A stretch of 64,000 nucleotides of DNA, taken from contig NZ_SOBT01000013.1 in assembly GCF_004364935.1 (NCBI RefSeq), positions 1 through 64,000 of the forward strand, written 5' to 3'. Of the stretch, positions 54,950-63,939 are shown piece after piece. A program made the translations under genes and the position numbers. Numbering within the stretch: position 1 is the stretch's first letter; each line of letters starts with the position of its first letter. The stretch is from Panacagrimonas perspica. Lineage in GTDB: Bacteria; Pseudomonadota; Gammaproteobacteria; Nevskiales; Nevskiaceae. The notes beneath the pieces were generated by a model. The model ran no database searches and had not been told where the DNA came from. It saw only the letters and a program-made list of their open reading frames with translations.

Positions 54950-55837
54950 ATGCGCTGGAAAGTCGGACGTCGCAGCGACAACGTCGTGGATGTTCGAGGC
55001 AGCGGTGGCGGCGGGCGCCGGGGTGGTGGACTCGGCGGTGGCGGACTCGGACTGGGCGGTATCGCGATCGTCGTCGTGATCAGCCTGATCCTGGGCAAGA
55101 ACCCGCTCGAGATGCTGGGTCTCGTCGATCAGATGCAGGGCGGAGGCGGCGGAGCGGTCCAGCAACAGGAAGGCCACGCACCGCCGGCCGGTGACGAGAC
55201 GGCGGAGTTCGTCGGCGTGATCCTCGGCGAGACCGAAGATGCCTGGGGACCGATCTTCCAGGCCTCCGGGCGCAACTATCAGCAACCCAAGCTCGTGCTG
55301 TTCTCCGGCGGTGTCGACACCGCCTGCGGCGGCGCGAGTTCGGCTTCCGGCCCGTTCTATTGCCCGGGCGATCAGCAGGTCTACATCGATCTGAGCTTCT
55401 TCGAGGAGATGAAGGCGCGCCTCGGCGGCGGCGGCGATTTCGCCTACGCCTATGTGATCGCGCACGAGGTCGGACATCACGTGCAGACGCTGCTCGGCGT
55501 CTCCGCCAAGGTCAACGAAGCGCGGCAGCGCGGCCAGGATGTGCAGGGCGACGGCGGTCTGCTGGTCCGCCAGGAACTGCAGGCGGATTGCTATGCGGGT
55601 GTCTGGGCCAACGTGGCCCAGGCCAAGCACCAGTGGCTCGAAGATGGCGATGTCGAGGAGGCGATGAACACCGCCAGCGCGATCGGCGACGACCGCCTGC
55701 AGAAGCAGTCGCAGGGACGTGTCGTGCCGGACGCGTTCTCGCATGGCACGTCGGTGCAGCGCGTGCGCTGGTTCCGCGCGGGCTTCGAGAGCGGCGATCC
55801 GAATCGCTGCGATACGTTCGCCGCCAAGTCGCTTTAA
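54950..55837 (+). CDS. ypfJ: YpfJ-type neutral zinc metallopeptidase
   Basis: This 295-residue protein starts with a basic segment (MRWKVGRRSDNVVDVRG) and a Gly-rich linker, then one TM helix (about 34-48). The C-terminal zinc domain has His172-Glu-Val-Gly-His176 in IAHEVGHHVQTLLG and the downstream ELQADCYAGVW acidic motif. The family (PF04228) is predicted to be a membrane-anchored peptidase; substrates are unknown. GAGAGGG 6 nt before the ATG supports the start. REP elements flank it on both sides. Confidence 0.92.
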   Translation: MRWKVGRRSDNVVDVRGSGGGGRRGGGLGGGGLGLGGIAIVVVISLILGKNPLEMLGLVDQMQGGGGGAVQQQEGHAPPAGDETAEFVGVILGETEDAWGPIFQASGRNYQQPKLVLFSGGVDTACGGASSASGPFYCPGDQQVYIDLSFFEEMKARLGGGGDFAYAYVIAHEVGHHVQTLLGVSAKVNEARQRGQDVQGDGGLLVRQELQADCYAGVWANVAQAKHQWLEDGDVEEAMNTASAIGDDRLQKQSQGRVVPDAFSHGTSVQRVRWFRAGFESGDPNRCDTFAAKSL

Positions 55838-55845
55838 AAATCCGC

Positions 55846-55912
55846 GTAGCCCGGACGAAGTCCGGGGTTGCGCTCCGTATTCGAGGGGAATCCCGGACTT
55901 CGTCCGGGCTAC
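55846..55912. repeat. REP-type hairpin (GTAGCCCGG family)
   Basis: GTAGCCCGGACGAAGTCCGGGG faces TCCCGGACTTCGTCCGGGCTAC. The right arm contains the stop codon of the minus-strand pdeM gene, so the hairpin sits in the 3' ends of both convergent transcripts. Confidence 0.88.
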
Positions 55913-56577
55913 GGACTGCCTTTCCGCGTCCGGGTTTCCGGAATCTCCATCACGCCGTCCGGCGTGACGGCGTACACGCGCTCATCAGGCCCGGGCGTGA
56001 TCCCGTATCCACCCGTGAAGCCCCCAAAGCTGGGCAGCACCGCATGACGTTCGCGCAACCAGAACACCGGCATGCGCAGCCGATCCGTCGACGAGCGCAG
56101 CGTCAGCACCGGGTGCAGGTGTCCGGCCATGCCGTAGCCACGATCGTCGTCGCGCGGCTCGTGGGCGAACACGAACGGGGGCTCATGCCGCGCGCCTTCA
56201 TGCCAGTCGATACGCCAACCTGGCGGCACGCGATGCAGCACGCGGTCGTGGTTGCCGCGCAGCACTTCCAAGGCAAGCGAGACGTGGCGTGCGCGAAAGC
56301 GGTCGACGTCCGCGAACCAGCTCTCGGATTCCAGCAGCGGTGCGTGGAACAGGTCGCCCAGTACCAGCAGGCGCTCGGGCGAAAACGCGGCGATCAGCGC
56401 ATCGAGCCGCGCAAGATCGCGGCGCGTGTCGCCGCTCGGAATGGCCAGGCCCGCGCGGCGGAACGCAGCGCCCTTGCCCAGGTGCACGTCGGCGACGATC
56501 AACGTGCGCCGTCGTGGCCAGTGCAGCGCGCGATCGGCGTGCAGTTCCAGCGTCTCGCCGCAGAGTTCGATGCGCAT
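55909..56577 (-). CDS. pdeM: Ligase-associated DNA damage response endonuclease PdeM
   Basis: This 222-residue calcineurin-like phosphoesterase has ligand blocks DVHLGKGAAFRRAG, LLVLGDLFHA, LRGNHDR, FAHEP and GHLHP. In ligase-associated clusters it is predicted to process DNA ends before ligation. It lies 12 nt downstream of the Lhr-like helicase gene on the same strand, the family's standard pairing. The stop codon is inside a REP element. Confidence 0.93.
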   Translation of the reverse strand: MRIELCGETLELHADRALHWPRRRTLIVADVHLGKGAAFRRAGLAIPSGDTRRDLARLDALIAAFSPERLLVLGDLFHAPLLESESWFADVDRFRARHVSLALEVLRGNHDRVLHRVPPGWRIDWHEGARHEPPFVFAHEPRDDDRGYGMAGHLHPVLTLRSSTDRLRMPVFWLRERHAVLPSFGGFTGGYGITPGPDERVYAVTPDGVMEIPETRTRKGSP

Positions 56578-56589
56578 CGTGCCGGGAGT

Positions 56590-59202
56590 CTACGAAAGCG
56601 GACGCAGGAAGCTGGACATGCGTGGACGCCGCGGCCGACGCGCGCGCTTCTTCTTCGTGTCCGTCGTGGCCGGCTTCGGGCCCGCCGCGTCGCTGGCGAG
56701 CGGGAACACGTCGAGCGGCGGACCGCGCGTGCCGCCGGCCGCGCGTTCCAGCACGTCGAGCATGCGTTCGACGCGCGTGCGCCAGTCTTCCGATGACAAC
56801 TGGTTCGACGACACGCGCGTGGCCCACAGCGGAAAGGCCATCGGCGTGAAGCGCTCGGTGATATTCAGCGTGACCTGCGCGGCGTGCAGCCGCTGTGCGG
56901 TCTCGCGCAATCGCGACGCATCGAGCAGGTGATCGAGCGCCTCGCGCAGCGCCTGTTTGGTGAGCAGATTCCCGGGGTCGTAGCGCTCCAGCGTGTCGAA
57001 GATCAGGCCGGCCGAGGCCTGGACCTGGCGCATCGTCTTGCGCGCGCCCGGATGGCCTTCGAAGACCAGGCCCGAGATGCGCGCGATCTCACGAAAGCGG
57101 CGGCGCGCCATCTCGGAGGCGTTGATGCTGGCGACCAGATCGGCATCGAGGTCCACCGGCGAGAACAGCGCGCGGATCTCGTCCTCGTCCAGCTCGGGCA
57201 GTTCGCGCGCCATCAGTTCGAAGCCGTAGTCGTTCACCGAGAACACGAAGCTCGCCTGCTGTTTGCGCGACAGGCGATAGGCGATCAACGCAGAGAGCCC
57301 TTCGTGCACGGAGCGGCCGGCGAACGGGAACATGAACAGGTGATCGCCTTCGCGCGAGCGGGTGCGCTCGACCAGCAGCGCGCCCGGTAGCGGCAGCGAG
57401 GACCAGCGCGACTGGATCGACAGCAGCGGCGCCAGCGCGTTGCGCTCGCCGGCCGAGTCCTGCTCGGTTAGCGGCGACAACGCGCGCAGCGCGCCGGAAC
57501 CGGCCTCGAAGCCGGAGAACAGCCGCAGCAGGTCCTCGGCGAGTTCGGACGACATCGGCATCTTGCCGCCGTCCCAGCGGGTGATCAGCGTGCCCTTGCC
57601 GCCGGCCTTGACCTGCGCGGTCATGTCCTTGATGCGCACCAGCGTCAGCCGGCGGCCAGCGAACACGAAGCTGTCGCCGGGCTTCAGACGTGACGCGAAG
57701 CTCTCCTCCAGGCTGCCAAGGCTGGCGCCATGCACGAACGCGATACGCACGAGCGGGTTGGCCGTGATCGTGCCGATGCTCATGCGATGGCGGCGCGCGA
57801 TCGTCGCGTCCGGCACGTGCAGCAGGCCGTCCTGGTCCTCGACGACCTTGTGGTACTGCGGGTAGGCGGCCAGCGCGCTGCCGCCGTGCATGACGAAGTC
57901 GAGCACCCAGTTCCAGTCCGTGTCGGCCAGATCCGCGTACGCATGCGTCGAGGCGATTTCGCGACGCACGTCGTCAGCGCCGACCGAACGCGTCAGCGCG
58001 AGCGTCACCAGATGTTGCGCGAGCACGTCGAGCGAGTGCGTCAGCGGCCGGCGCGATTCCGTGTTCCCGCGCGCCGCGGCCTCGCGTGCGGCGGCGAACT
58101 CCGCGATCTCCATGGCCTGCGTCGGCACGCAGACCACGCGGCTCAACTGTCCCGGCCGATGCCCGCTGCGCCCGGCGCGCTGCATGAGTCGTGCGATGCC
58201 CTTGGGCCCGCCGATCTGGATCACCTGGTCCACCGGCGTGAAGTCGACGCCCAGGTCCAGGCTGCTCGTCGCAACGACGGCGTCGAGCGTGCCCTGCTTG
58301 AGACCGTCTTCGGCGGTCGCGCGCAGCGCCGCGTCGAGCGAGCCGTGATGCAGCGCGAGCTTCAACGGCGGATCGGCCTTCGCGAGTTCCTCGTACCAGC
58401 GCTCGGCCTGGTTGCGCGTGTTGGTGAAGATCAGCGACGTGCTCGCGGCACGAATCGCCTCGATGACGCGCGGCGCCTGGCTCAAGCCCATGTGGCCGCC
58501 CCAGGGAAAGCGTTCGGCGACGTCCGGCAACAGCGTGTCGATGCGGATGTCCTTCGCCAGGTCCGCCGAGATGCAGCGGCCCGTTTTCTTCGGACCGAGC
58601 AGGGCTCGCATCGCCTCGTCGAGATTGCCGAGCGTGGCCGATACGCCCCAGGTGCGCAGGCCCGGCGACAGCGCGCGCAGCCGTGACAGCACGAGTTCGG
58701 TCTGCACGCCGCGCTTGGTCCCGAGCAGTTCGTGCCACTCGTCGACGACGATGGCCTGCAGGTTCGAGAACGCGGGGACCAGGTCCGCGTAGCTGAGCAG
58801 CAGCGAGGCGGATTCGGGCGTGGTGACCAGCGCGTTCGGCAGATTCCGGCGCTGGCGTGTGCGCACGTGCGACGAGGTGTCGCCGGTGCGCAGCTCCACG
58901 TTCCAGTCCAGGCCGAGATCCGTGCAGCTCGCCTGCAGGCCGGCCTGCGTGTCGGCGGCCAGTGCACGCATCGGGGTGATCCACAGCACCGACAGTCCTT
59001 CGTCGCGGCGTGCCGGATCGATCAGCAGGCCGAGCCACGCGGCCAGCGTCTTGCCGGTGCCGGTGGGTGCGTGGATCAACCCGGATTCGCCGCGGGCCTG
59101 CGCCTGCCAGACCTTGCGCTGGTAGTCGAACACCCGCCAGCCGCGCGCTGCGAACAGGCGCTCGATGTCAGCCAGATCGGGGGTTGCCGAGGCACCGTGC
59201 AT
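56590..59202 (-). CDS. Ligase-associated DEXH-box helicase (Lhr-like)
   Basis: This 870-residue superfamily 2 helicase has Walker A APTGTGKTLAAWLGLL, box II VVDEWHELLG, SATLGNLDEA, and GRSGHRPGQLSRV in the second RecA domain. A C-terminal Lhr-type winged-helix/beta region follows, then a basic tail (TDTKKKRARRPRRPR). Lhr-core enzymes are 3'-5' DNA/RNA helicases; this branch travels with an ATP-dependent DNA ligase, PdeM and a beta-CASP exonuclease. Here the ligase gene is about 3 kb further on, separated by three genes on the opposite strand. Confidence 0.93.
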   Translation of the reverse strand: MHGASATPDLADIERLFAARGWRVFDYQRKVWQAQARGESGLIHAPTGTGKTLAAWLGLLIDPARRDEGLSVLWITPMRALAADTQAGLQASCTDLGLDWNVELRTGDTSSHVRTRQRRNLPNALVTTPESASLLLSYADLVPAFSNLQAIVVDEWHELLGTKRGVQTELVLSRLRALSPGLRTWGVSATLGNLDEAMRALLGPKKTGRCISADLAKDIRIDTLLPDVAERFPWGGHMGLSQAPRVIEAIRAASTSLIFTNTRNQAERWYEELAKADPPLKLALHHGSLDAALRATAEDGLKQGTLDAVVATSSLDLGVDFTPVDQVIQIGGPKGIARLMQRAGRSGHRPGQLSRVVCVPTQAMEIAEFAAAREAAARGNTESRRPLTHSLDVLAQHLVTLALTRSVGADDVRREIASTHAYADLADTDWNWVLDFVMHGGSALAAYPQYHKVVEDQDGLLHVPDATIARRHRMSIGTITANPLVRIAFVHGASLGSLEESFASRLKPGDSFVFAGRRLTLVRIKDMTAQVKAGGKGTLITRWDGGKMPMSSELAEDLLRLFSGFEAGSGALRALSPLTEQDSAGERNALAPLLSIQSRWSSLPLPGALLVERTRSREGDHLFMFPFAGRSVHEGLSALIAYRLSRKQQASFVFSVNDYGFELMARELPELDEDEIRALFSPVDLDADLVASINASEMARRRFREIARISGLVFEGHPGARKTMRQVQASAGLIFDTLERYDPGNLLTKQALREALDHLLDASRLRETAQRLHAAQVTLNITERFTPMAFPLWATRVSSNQLSSEDWRTRVERMLDVLERAAGGTRGPPLDVFPLASDAAGPKPATTDTKKKRARRPRRPRMSSFLRPLS

Positions 59203-59318
59203 GACGCAGTGGGGATGCGGTCAGATCGAAGATGTGGGTCCGCCGCGGTGCTTTCCAAGCCCGCGGACGCGGCGCAGACTGCGCGGCCTTTCGCGTATTT
59301 GCCGTCCTCTTCGCAACG

Positions 59319-60245
59319 ATGTCCACGCCACCGCCCGCGCCCCTGCCGAACGCGCCTGCCGACGAATTCCGTCGCGGGTTCGTCGCGACGGTGGCCACGT
59401 TCGTGGTCTGGGGGCTGTTTCCGCTGTACTGGCGCCAGCTTCACGAGGTGCCGTCGCTGCAGATCACGGCGCACCGCATCGCGTGGTGCACGCTGTTCGT
59501 CGTCGGCTTCCTGCTCTGGCGCAATGGCGCGGGCTGGCTGCGTGCGACGCTGTCGCGGCCGCGCGCCGTGCCGATGCTCTGCGCCAGCAGCGTGCTGATC
59601 AGCGTGAACTGGGTGCTCTACATCTGGGCGGTCAACCATGGCTACGTCGTGGAGTCCTCGCTCGGCTACTTCATCAACCCGCTGGTGAACGTGCTGCTCG
59701 GCGTGGCCGTGCTGCAGGAACGTCTCAACACGCGCCAGTGGTGTTCGGTGGCACTGGCCGCGTGCGGCGTCGCGTGGCTGACGTGGAGCGTCGGACGGCC
59801 GCCCTGGATCGCGCTGACCCTGGCCAGCTCGTTCGGGCTGTACGGGCTGATCCGCAAGCAGGCGTCGGTGGAATCGATTCCGGGCCTGGGCGTGGAGAGC
59901 CTGATCATGTTCCTGCCGGCGCTGGGATACCTGATCTGGTCCGAGTGGGCCGGTGTCGGTGCGTTCGGGCACGTGGGCCTGCGCGAGGATGTGCTGATGG
60001 TGCTCGCGGGTCTGGCCACGGCGATGCCGCTGATCTGGTTCGCCTACGGTGCGCGGCGCATCCCGCTGTCGCTGGTCGGCGTGATCCAGTACATCGGCCC
60101 GACGTTGCAGCTGCTGATCGGTGTGTTCCTGTTCGGCGAGGCGTTCTCGCACGACCAGCTCATCGGCTTCGGCTGCATCTGGGCGGCGCTGGCGCTGTAC
60201 GCCGTCGACGGTCTCTGGCGGCTGCGGATGCGCGGTTACGGCTAG
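59319..60245 (+). CDS. rarD: EamA transporter RarD
   Basis: This 308-residue protein has ten TM helices and RarD hallmarks (VVWGLFPLYWRQLHEVPSLQ, AHRIAWC, NWVLYIWAVNHGYVVESSLG, YFINPLVNVLLGVAVLQERL). It belongs to the drug/metabolite transporter superfamily; the substrate is not established. ATG at 59319 gives the usual short cytoplasmic N-terminus. It interrupts the ligase-associated repair genes on the opposite strand. Confidence 0.92.
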   Translation: MSTPPPAPLPNAPADEFRRGFVATVATFVVWGLFPLYWRQLHEVPSLQITAHRIAWCTLFVVGFLLWRNGAGWLRATLSRPRAVPMLCASSVLISVNWVLYIWAVNHGYVVESSLGYFINPLVNVLLGVAVLQERLNTRQWCSVALAACGVAWLTWSVGRPPWIALTLASSFGLYGLIRKQASVESIPGLGVESLIMFLPALGYLIWSEWAGVGAFGHVGLREDVLMVLAGLATAMPLIWFAYGARRIPLSLVGVIQYIGPTLQLLIGVFLFGEAFSHDQLIGFGCIWAALALYAVDGLWRLRMRGYG

Positions 60246-60284
60246 CGTCCTGGCGCCGGCTTTACGCGCGGCGCGCGCGGACGA

Positions 60285-61463
60285 ATGATGCGCAACGCCT
60301 TCATCCGCGCCGGAGTCCAGCGCATGATCGGACATCGCCTCTGGGCCTTGCTGCTGCTCTCGACGACCGTGACGCTCTCGACCGCTGCTCCTCCGTCTGC
60401 CGGCAGCGCCTCCACGCTGCCGCGCATGTCCGACCCCGCCCTGTCGCCGGACGGGCGCTATGTCGCGTTCTTCGCGCAGCAAGGCGGACGGCGCGTGCTC
60501 GAACTGCTGGACCTGGAGCGCGACGACGACGTCAGCCCGGTGCTGGATCACGGCAAGGACGAGGGCTACAGCGTCGACTGGTGCGGCTGGGTCAACAGTG
60601 AGCGGCTGCTGTGCGGCTACCACGCATCGGCGCGCAAGGACGGTGCGATTCAGGACCTGACGCGCCTGGTCGCGGTGAACCCGGATGGCAGCGACTCCAA
60701 GGTCGTCCTGCAGGGCGCGCGTGCGGGCGGCGACGAGCGCACGCGACCGCGGGTGCTCGACTGGATGCCGCGCGATCTCAAGGCCGTGAAGCTGCTACTG
60801 GTCGAGGACGGCGAGGAATATCCCTCGGTGTTCAAGTTCGATCTCTACAGCGGCAAGCTCGAACGCGAAGTGAAGGCGCAGGCGCCGATCCGCCATTTCG
60901 CGACCGAGATCGCCGACTACGACCTGCGATTCGGCTGGGGCATCGTCGACGGTGAATTGCAGGGTTTCGTCCTCGAAGGTCGCCGGCAGAAGAAGCGGTG
61001 GCGTCGCCTGCAGCGGTTGCGGCCCGCGAGCGGTCCCGAGGCGCTCGCACCGTTGCCGAATCGCCTCCTCGGCAATCACCTTCACGCGATCGGCAAGTAC
61101 GAGGGCAGCGACGCGATGTGGCTCGTCGATCTCGACGACGCCGAGGATCCGCGCGTGATCGCGGCGCGCGAACACGCCGATGGCGCCAGCCCGCTGCTCA
61201 CCGCCGACGGCACGCTGCTCGGCATCACGTACCGCAGCGATCCGTCGGCGGCCATCTACATCGACGCGAGCGCGCAGCACGTGGCCGAGCGGGTCGTCGA
61301 GCAGCTGGCGGCGCGCGAAGCCCGCGTCGTCGACTGCGTGCTCAATCCCCACCGGTTCATCGTGTTCGCCCGAGGCAAGGACGCCGACACCGGGCGCTAC
61401 TACCTCTACGACGTGCGCGCGGACGACACCGAGCTGCGCGAACTCGGCATCGCGTCGCCATGA
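60285..61463 (+). CDS. Exported beta-propeller protein lacking a peptidase domain
   Basis: This 392-residue protein has a signal sequence (LWALLLLSTTVTLSTAAPP) and WD40/TolB-like propeller blades resembling the N-terminal domain of S9 prolyl oligopeptidases (SDPALSPDGRYVAFFAQQGG, CGWVNSERLLCGYHAS, LLTADGTLLGITYRSDPSA). The alpha/beta-hydrolase domain with GxSxGG that normally follows is absent, and the next gene does not supply it. It may be a scaffold or a decayed peptidase. The first ATG was used; ATG at 60324 is an alternative. Overlaps the next gene (ATGA). Confidence 0.75.
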   Translation: MMRNAFIRAGVQRMIGHRLWALLLLSTTVTLSTAAPPSAGSASTLPRMSDPALSPDGRYVAFFAQQGGRRVLELLDLERDDDVSPVLDHGKDEGYSVDWCGWVNSERLLCGYHASARKDGAIQDLTRLVAVNPDGSDSKVVLQGARAGGDERTRPRVLDWMPRDLKAVKLLLVEDGEEYPSVFKFDLYSGKLEREVKAQAPIRHFATEIADYDLRFGWGIVDGELQGFVLEGRRQKKRWRRLQRLRPASGPEALAPLPNRLLGNHLHAIGKYEGSDAMWLVDLDDAEDPRVIAAREHADGASPLLTADGTLLGITYRSDPSAAIYIDASAQHVAERVVEQLAAREARVVDCVLNPHRFIVFARGKDADTGRYYLYDVRADDTELRELGIASP

Positions 61464-62122
61464 CGATGAACACGCGAAGCTGGTGGTTGCGGCTGCTGCA
61501 GGTGTTCCCGTTCGTCGCCGGCGCTGCCGGCGCGGCACGCGCCGACACCTTGGATCTGCTGATCACCGTGGTGGACGAGGCCAAGATGCCCGTCGTCGGC
61601 CTGCCGATGCGCGTAGTGTTCAGCGACGACGAGCAGCCGCGCGCGCCCGGGTCCGGCCAGCGGTTCGTCACCGACGACAAGGGGCGCGTGCGCCAGACGC
61701 GCGAGCTGAGCCTGAAGCAGCGTCGTGTCGAGCTCGACATTCCGTTCGTGCGGCACAAGACGGAGATGTTCGATATCGGCGTGGAGCCCGCGCTGGGCGG
61801 CACGCCGCTGCTGTACACGCTCGAACTCGACACGTTCAAGGTCAACACGCTGATCTCGGCGCAGCAGGTCTACCGACGCGGAACCGATGGCCGCTTCTCC
61901 GATCCGGTGAACCTGGACTGGGAAGTGACGAACCCGCCGAACGAATATCGCGTGCCGCCGCTGGACGCGAAGTTCAATCCGATCGCCGATGTTCCGCCTG
62001 CACGCCTGGGGCGACGCGCGCTGACCCTGATCCCGCATCCGCGAGTGGATGGCTCGCGGCGATGGACGCTGGATCTGCGCTTGGCCGTCGTTCCGTATCG
62101 GCCGGAAGGGATGAGGCAGTAG
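61460..62122 (+). CDS. Unrecognised exported protein
   Basis: This 220-residue protein has a signal peptide (WLRLLQVFPFVAGAAGAARA) and a mature domain that begins like an Ig/carboxypeptidase-regulatory beta sandwich (LDLLITVVDEAKMPVVGLPM, RFVTDDKGRVRQTRELSL). It has no catalytic motif that I can see. ATGA overlap ties it to the propeller protein, so they probably act together in the periplasm. The TAG stop lies in a REP element. Confidence 0.75.
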   Translation: MTMNTRSWWLRLLQVFPFVAGAAGAARADTLDLLITVVDEAKMPVVGLPMRVVFSDDEQPRAPGSGQRFVTDDKGRVRQTRELSLKQRRVELDIPFVRHKTEMFDIGVEPALGGTPLLYTLELDTFKVNTLISAQQVYRRGTDGRFSDPVNLDWEVTNPPNEYRVPPLDAKFNPIADVPPARLGRRALTLIPHPRVDGSRRWTLDLRLAVVPYRPEGMRQ

Positions 62123-62186
62123 CCCGGTTGAAACCCGGGATCGTCTCCCGGCTCCGAGAAAAAGCCCCGGGTTTCACCCGGGCTAC
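62119..62186. repeat. REP-type hairpin (GTAGCCCGG family)
   Basis: GTAGCCCGGTTGAAACCCGGG faces CCCCGGGTTTCACCCGGGCTAC. It contains the stop codons of both convergent genes, and the inner sequence differs from the other three copies (GGTTGAAACC in place of GGACGAAGTCC). Confidence 0.85.
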
Positions 62187-63781
62187 GGGGACGGAAGCAG
62201 CTTCTTCAGATCATCCAGCGTGTCGATATCCGCCACCGCCTTGTCCCGCCGCCATCTCGCGATGCGCGGAAAGCGCAATGCGACGCCGGCCTTGTGTCGG
62301 GAACTGGCCTGTATGCCTTCGAACGCGATCTCGAAGACCTGCAGCGCCTCGACGCTGCGCACGGGCCCGAACTTCTCGAGCGTGTGCGCACGGATCCAGC
62401 GGTCCATCTGGTTGAGTTCTTCGTCGGTCAGGCCGGAATACGCCTTGGCGACCGGCACCAGCGCCTCGCCGTCGCGCACCGCGAGCGTGTAGTCGGTGTA
62501 CAGGTTCGAGCGGCGCCCATGACCGGACTGCGCGTAGAGCAGCACCGTGTCGACCGTGAGCGCGCCCACTTTCCACTTCCACCAGCTCCCGCGCTTGCGT
62601 CCGGCCAGATAGGCCGTGTCCAGCCGCTTGAGCATCAGTCCCTCGACACCGCGCTCGCGTGCGGTCTCGCGCAGCAGCGCCAGGTCGCTCCAGTCCGCTG
62701 CGCGCACCACGTCGGAAAGTTGCAAAGCCGCAGCCGGGTCGGCGCCGGCCAGCAGGCGCTCGAGTTGGTCACGCCGTTCGGACAAGGGCCGCGTGCGCCA
62801 GTCCTCACCCTGCCACTCGATCAGGTCGTAGGCGCGAAACACCACCGGTGCATCGGCCAGCACTTTCTTGCCCAGCGTCTTGCGGCCGATGCGCTTCTGC
62901 AGCACGGCGAACGGCATCACGCCCTGCGCGTTCCACGCCAGCACCTCGCCGTCGAGCACGGTGCCGTCGGGAAGCGATGCGGCTGCTGCTTCGATTTCCG
63001 GGAAGCGGCCATCGAGCAGTTCCTCGCCGCGCGACCACAGGAAGGTCTGGCCTTCGCGGCGGATGAGCTGGCCGCGGATGCCGTCCCATTTCCACTCGAC
63101 GAGGAAATCCGCCGGGTCGCCGAGGCTGGCGGGCGCATCCTCCAGCGGAGAGGCGAGGCAGAACGGATAGGGCTGCGAAACCGGCCGGCTGCTGGCGTCG
63201 CGTGCGAGCAGGGTCGCGAAGTTCTCGACACCGGGCTTCCAGTCACCCATCAGGCGCGCCTGCATCAGCGGCGTGTCGATGCCGGCGTGCTCGGCCAGCG
63301 CGCGCGCCGCGAGTCCCGCAGATACACCGACGCGCAGCGAGCCGGTGAGCAGCTTGTTGAACAGCAGGCACTCGAGGAACGGCAGCTCCCGCCATTGCTG
63401 CGTCACGAATTCGCGCTGCGCTGTCTCGTCGCTGTTCTGGAGCGCCTGCAGGCGCTCGACGCAGACATGCAGCGGCAGGTCCTCGGCGGGTTCGTGTCGA
63501 TCGTCGCGATCGAACAGCAGCGCGATGGTCTCGCCCAGGTCGCCGACGTGCGCGTAGCTCTCCTCGATCACGCGATCCGGAAGCGCCGTGGCTTCACCGA
63601 GCCAGGTGCGCAGGCGGCTCGACGGGATGACGCGCTTCAGGCGATTGCCGAGCAGGAAGAACAGCCCCCAGGCCGCGTCCTCGGGCGGCGTCGTCGCGAA
63701 GTAGCGATGCATCGCCGCGAGCTTGACCAGCGTGGCGCGCGTGTCGTCGAGCGCGGCATAGAGCTGGGCGAAGCGGCGCAT
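62183..63781 (-). CDS. ATP-dependent DNA ligase
   Basis: This 532-residue ligase of the bacterial repair type seals nicks using ATP. The adenylated lysine is Lys231 in VEWKWDGIRGQLI. Further motifs: SRGEELLDGRFPEI, VLDGEVLAWN, FRAYDLIEWQG, EGLMLKRLDTAYLAGRKRGSWWKWK. An N-terminal helical DNA-binding domain (LYAALDDTRATLVKLAAMHR) and a C-terminal OB fold flank the core. Length and order match the ligase of the ligase-associated DNA damage response set. No LigD polymerase or nuclease domain is fused. Confidence 0.93.
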   Translation of the reverse strand: MRRFAQLYAALDDTRATLVKLAAMHRYFATTPPEDAAWGLFFLLGNRLKRVIPSSRLRTWLGEATALPDRVIEESYAHVGDLGETIALLFDRDDRHEPAEDLPLHVCVERLQALQNSDETAQREFVTQQWRELPFLECLLFNKLLTGSLRVGVSAGLAARALAEHAGIDTPLMQARLMGDWKPGVENFATLLARDASSRPVSQPYPFCLASPLEDAPASLGDPADFLVEWKWDGIRGQLIRREGQTFLWSRGEELLDGRFPEIEAAAASLPDGTVLDGEVLAWNAQGVMPFAVLQKRIGRKTLGKKVLADAPVVFRAYDLIEWQGEDWRTRPLSERRDQLERLLAGADPAAALQLSDVVRAADWSDLALLRETARERGVEGLMLKRLDTAYLAGRKRGSWWKWKVGALTVDTVLLYAQSGHGRRSNLYTDYTLAVRDGEALVPVAKAYSGLTDEELNQMDRWIRAHTLEKFGPVRSVEALQVFEIAFEGIQASSRHKAGVALRFPRIARWRRDKAVADIDTLDDLKKLLPSP

Positions 63782-63802
63782 GGCTGCCGGAAACTAGAGG
63801 CC

Positions 63803-63912
63803 AACGCAAAGGCGCAAAGGCAAAAGAAAGGACGCAAAGGAATGGTTGGCCCTGCGCGAAACCACCAAGTTTTTCTTTGTGCCCTTGCCGTTCTTCCTTT
63901 GCGCCTTTGCGT
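63803..63912. repeat. CGCAAAGG-family inverted repeat
   Basis: Left arm AACGCAAAGGCGCAAAGG (63803-63820) faces CCTTTGCGCCTTTGCGT (63896-63912). More CGCAAAGG units lie inside the left half and a diverged CTTTGTGCCCTTGCCG inside the right. It sits directly upstream of the ligase gene. Confidence 0.8.
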
Positions 63913-63939
63913 CAGCCGTTTGCTTTTCAGCCCAAGCGT

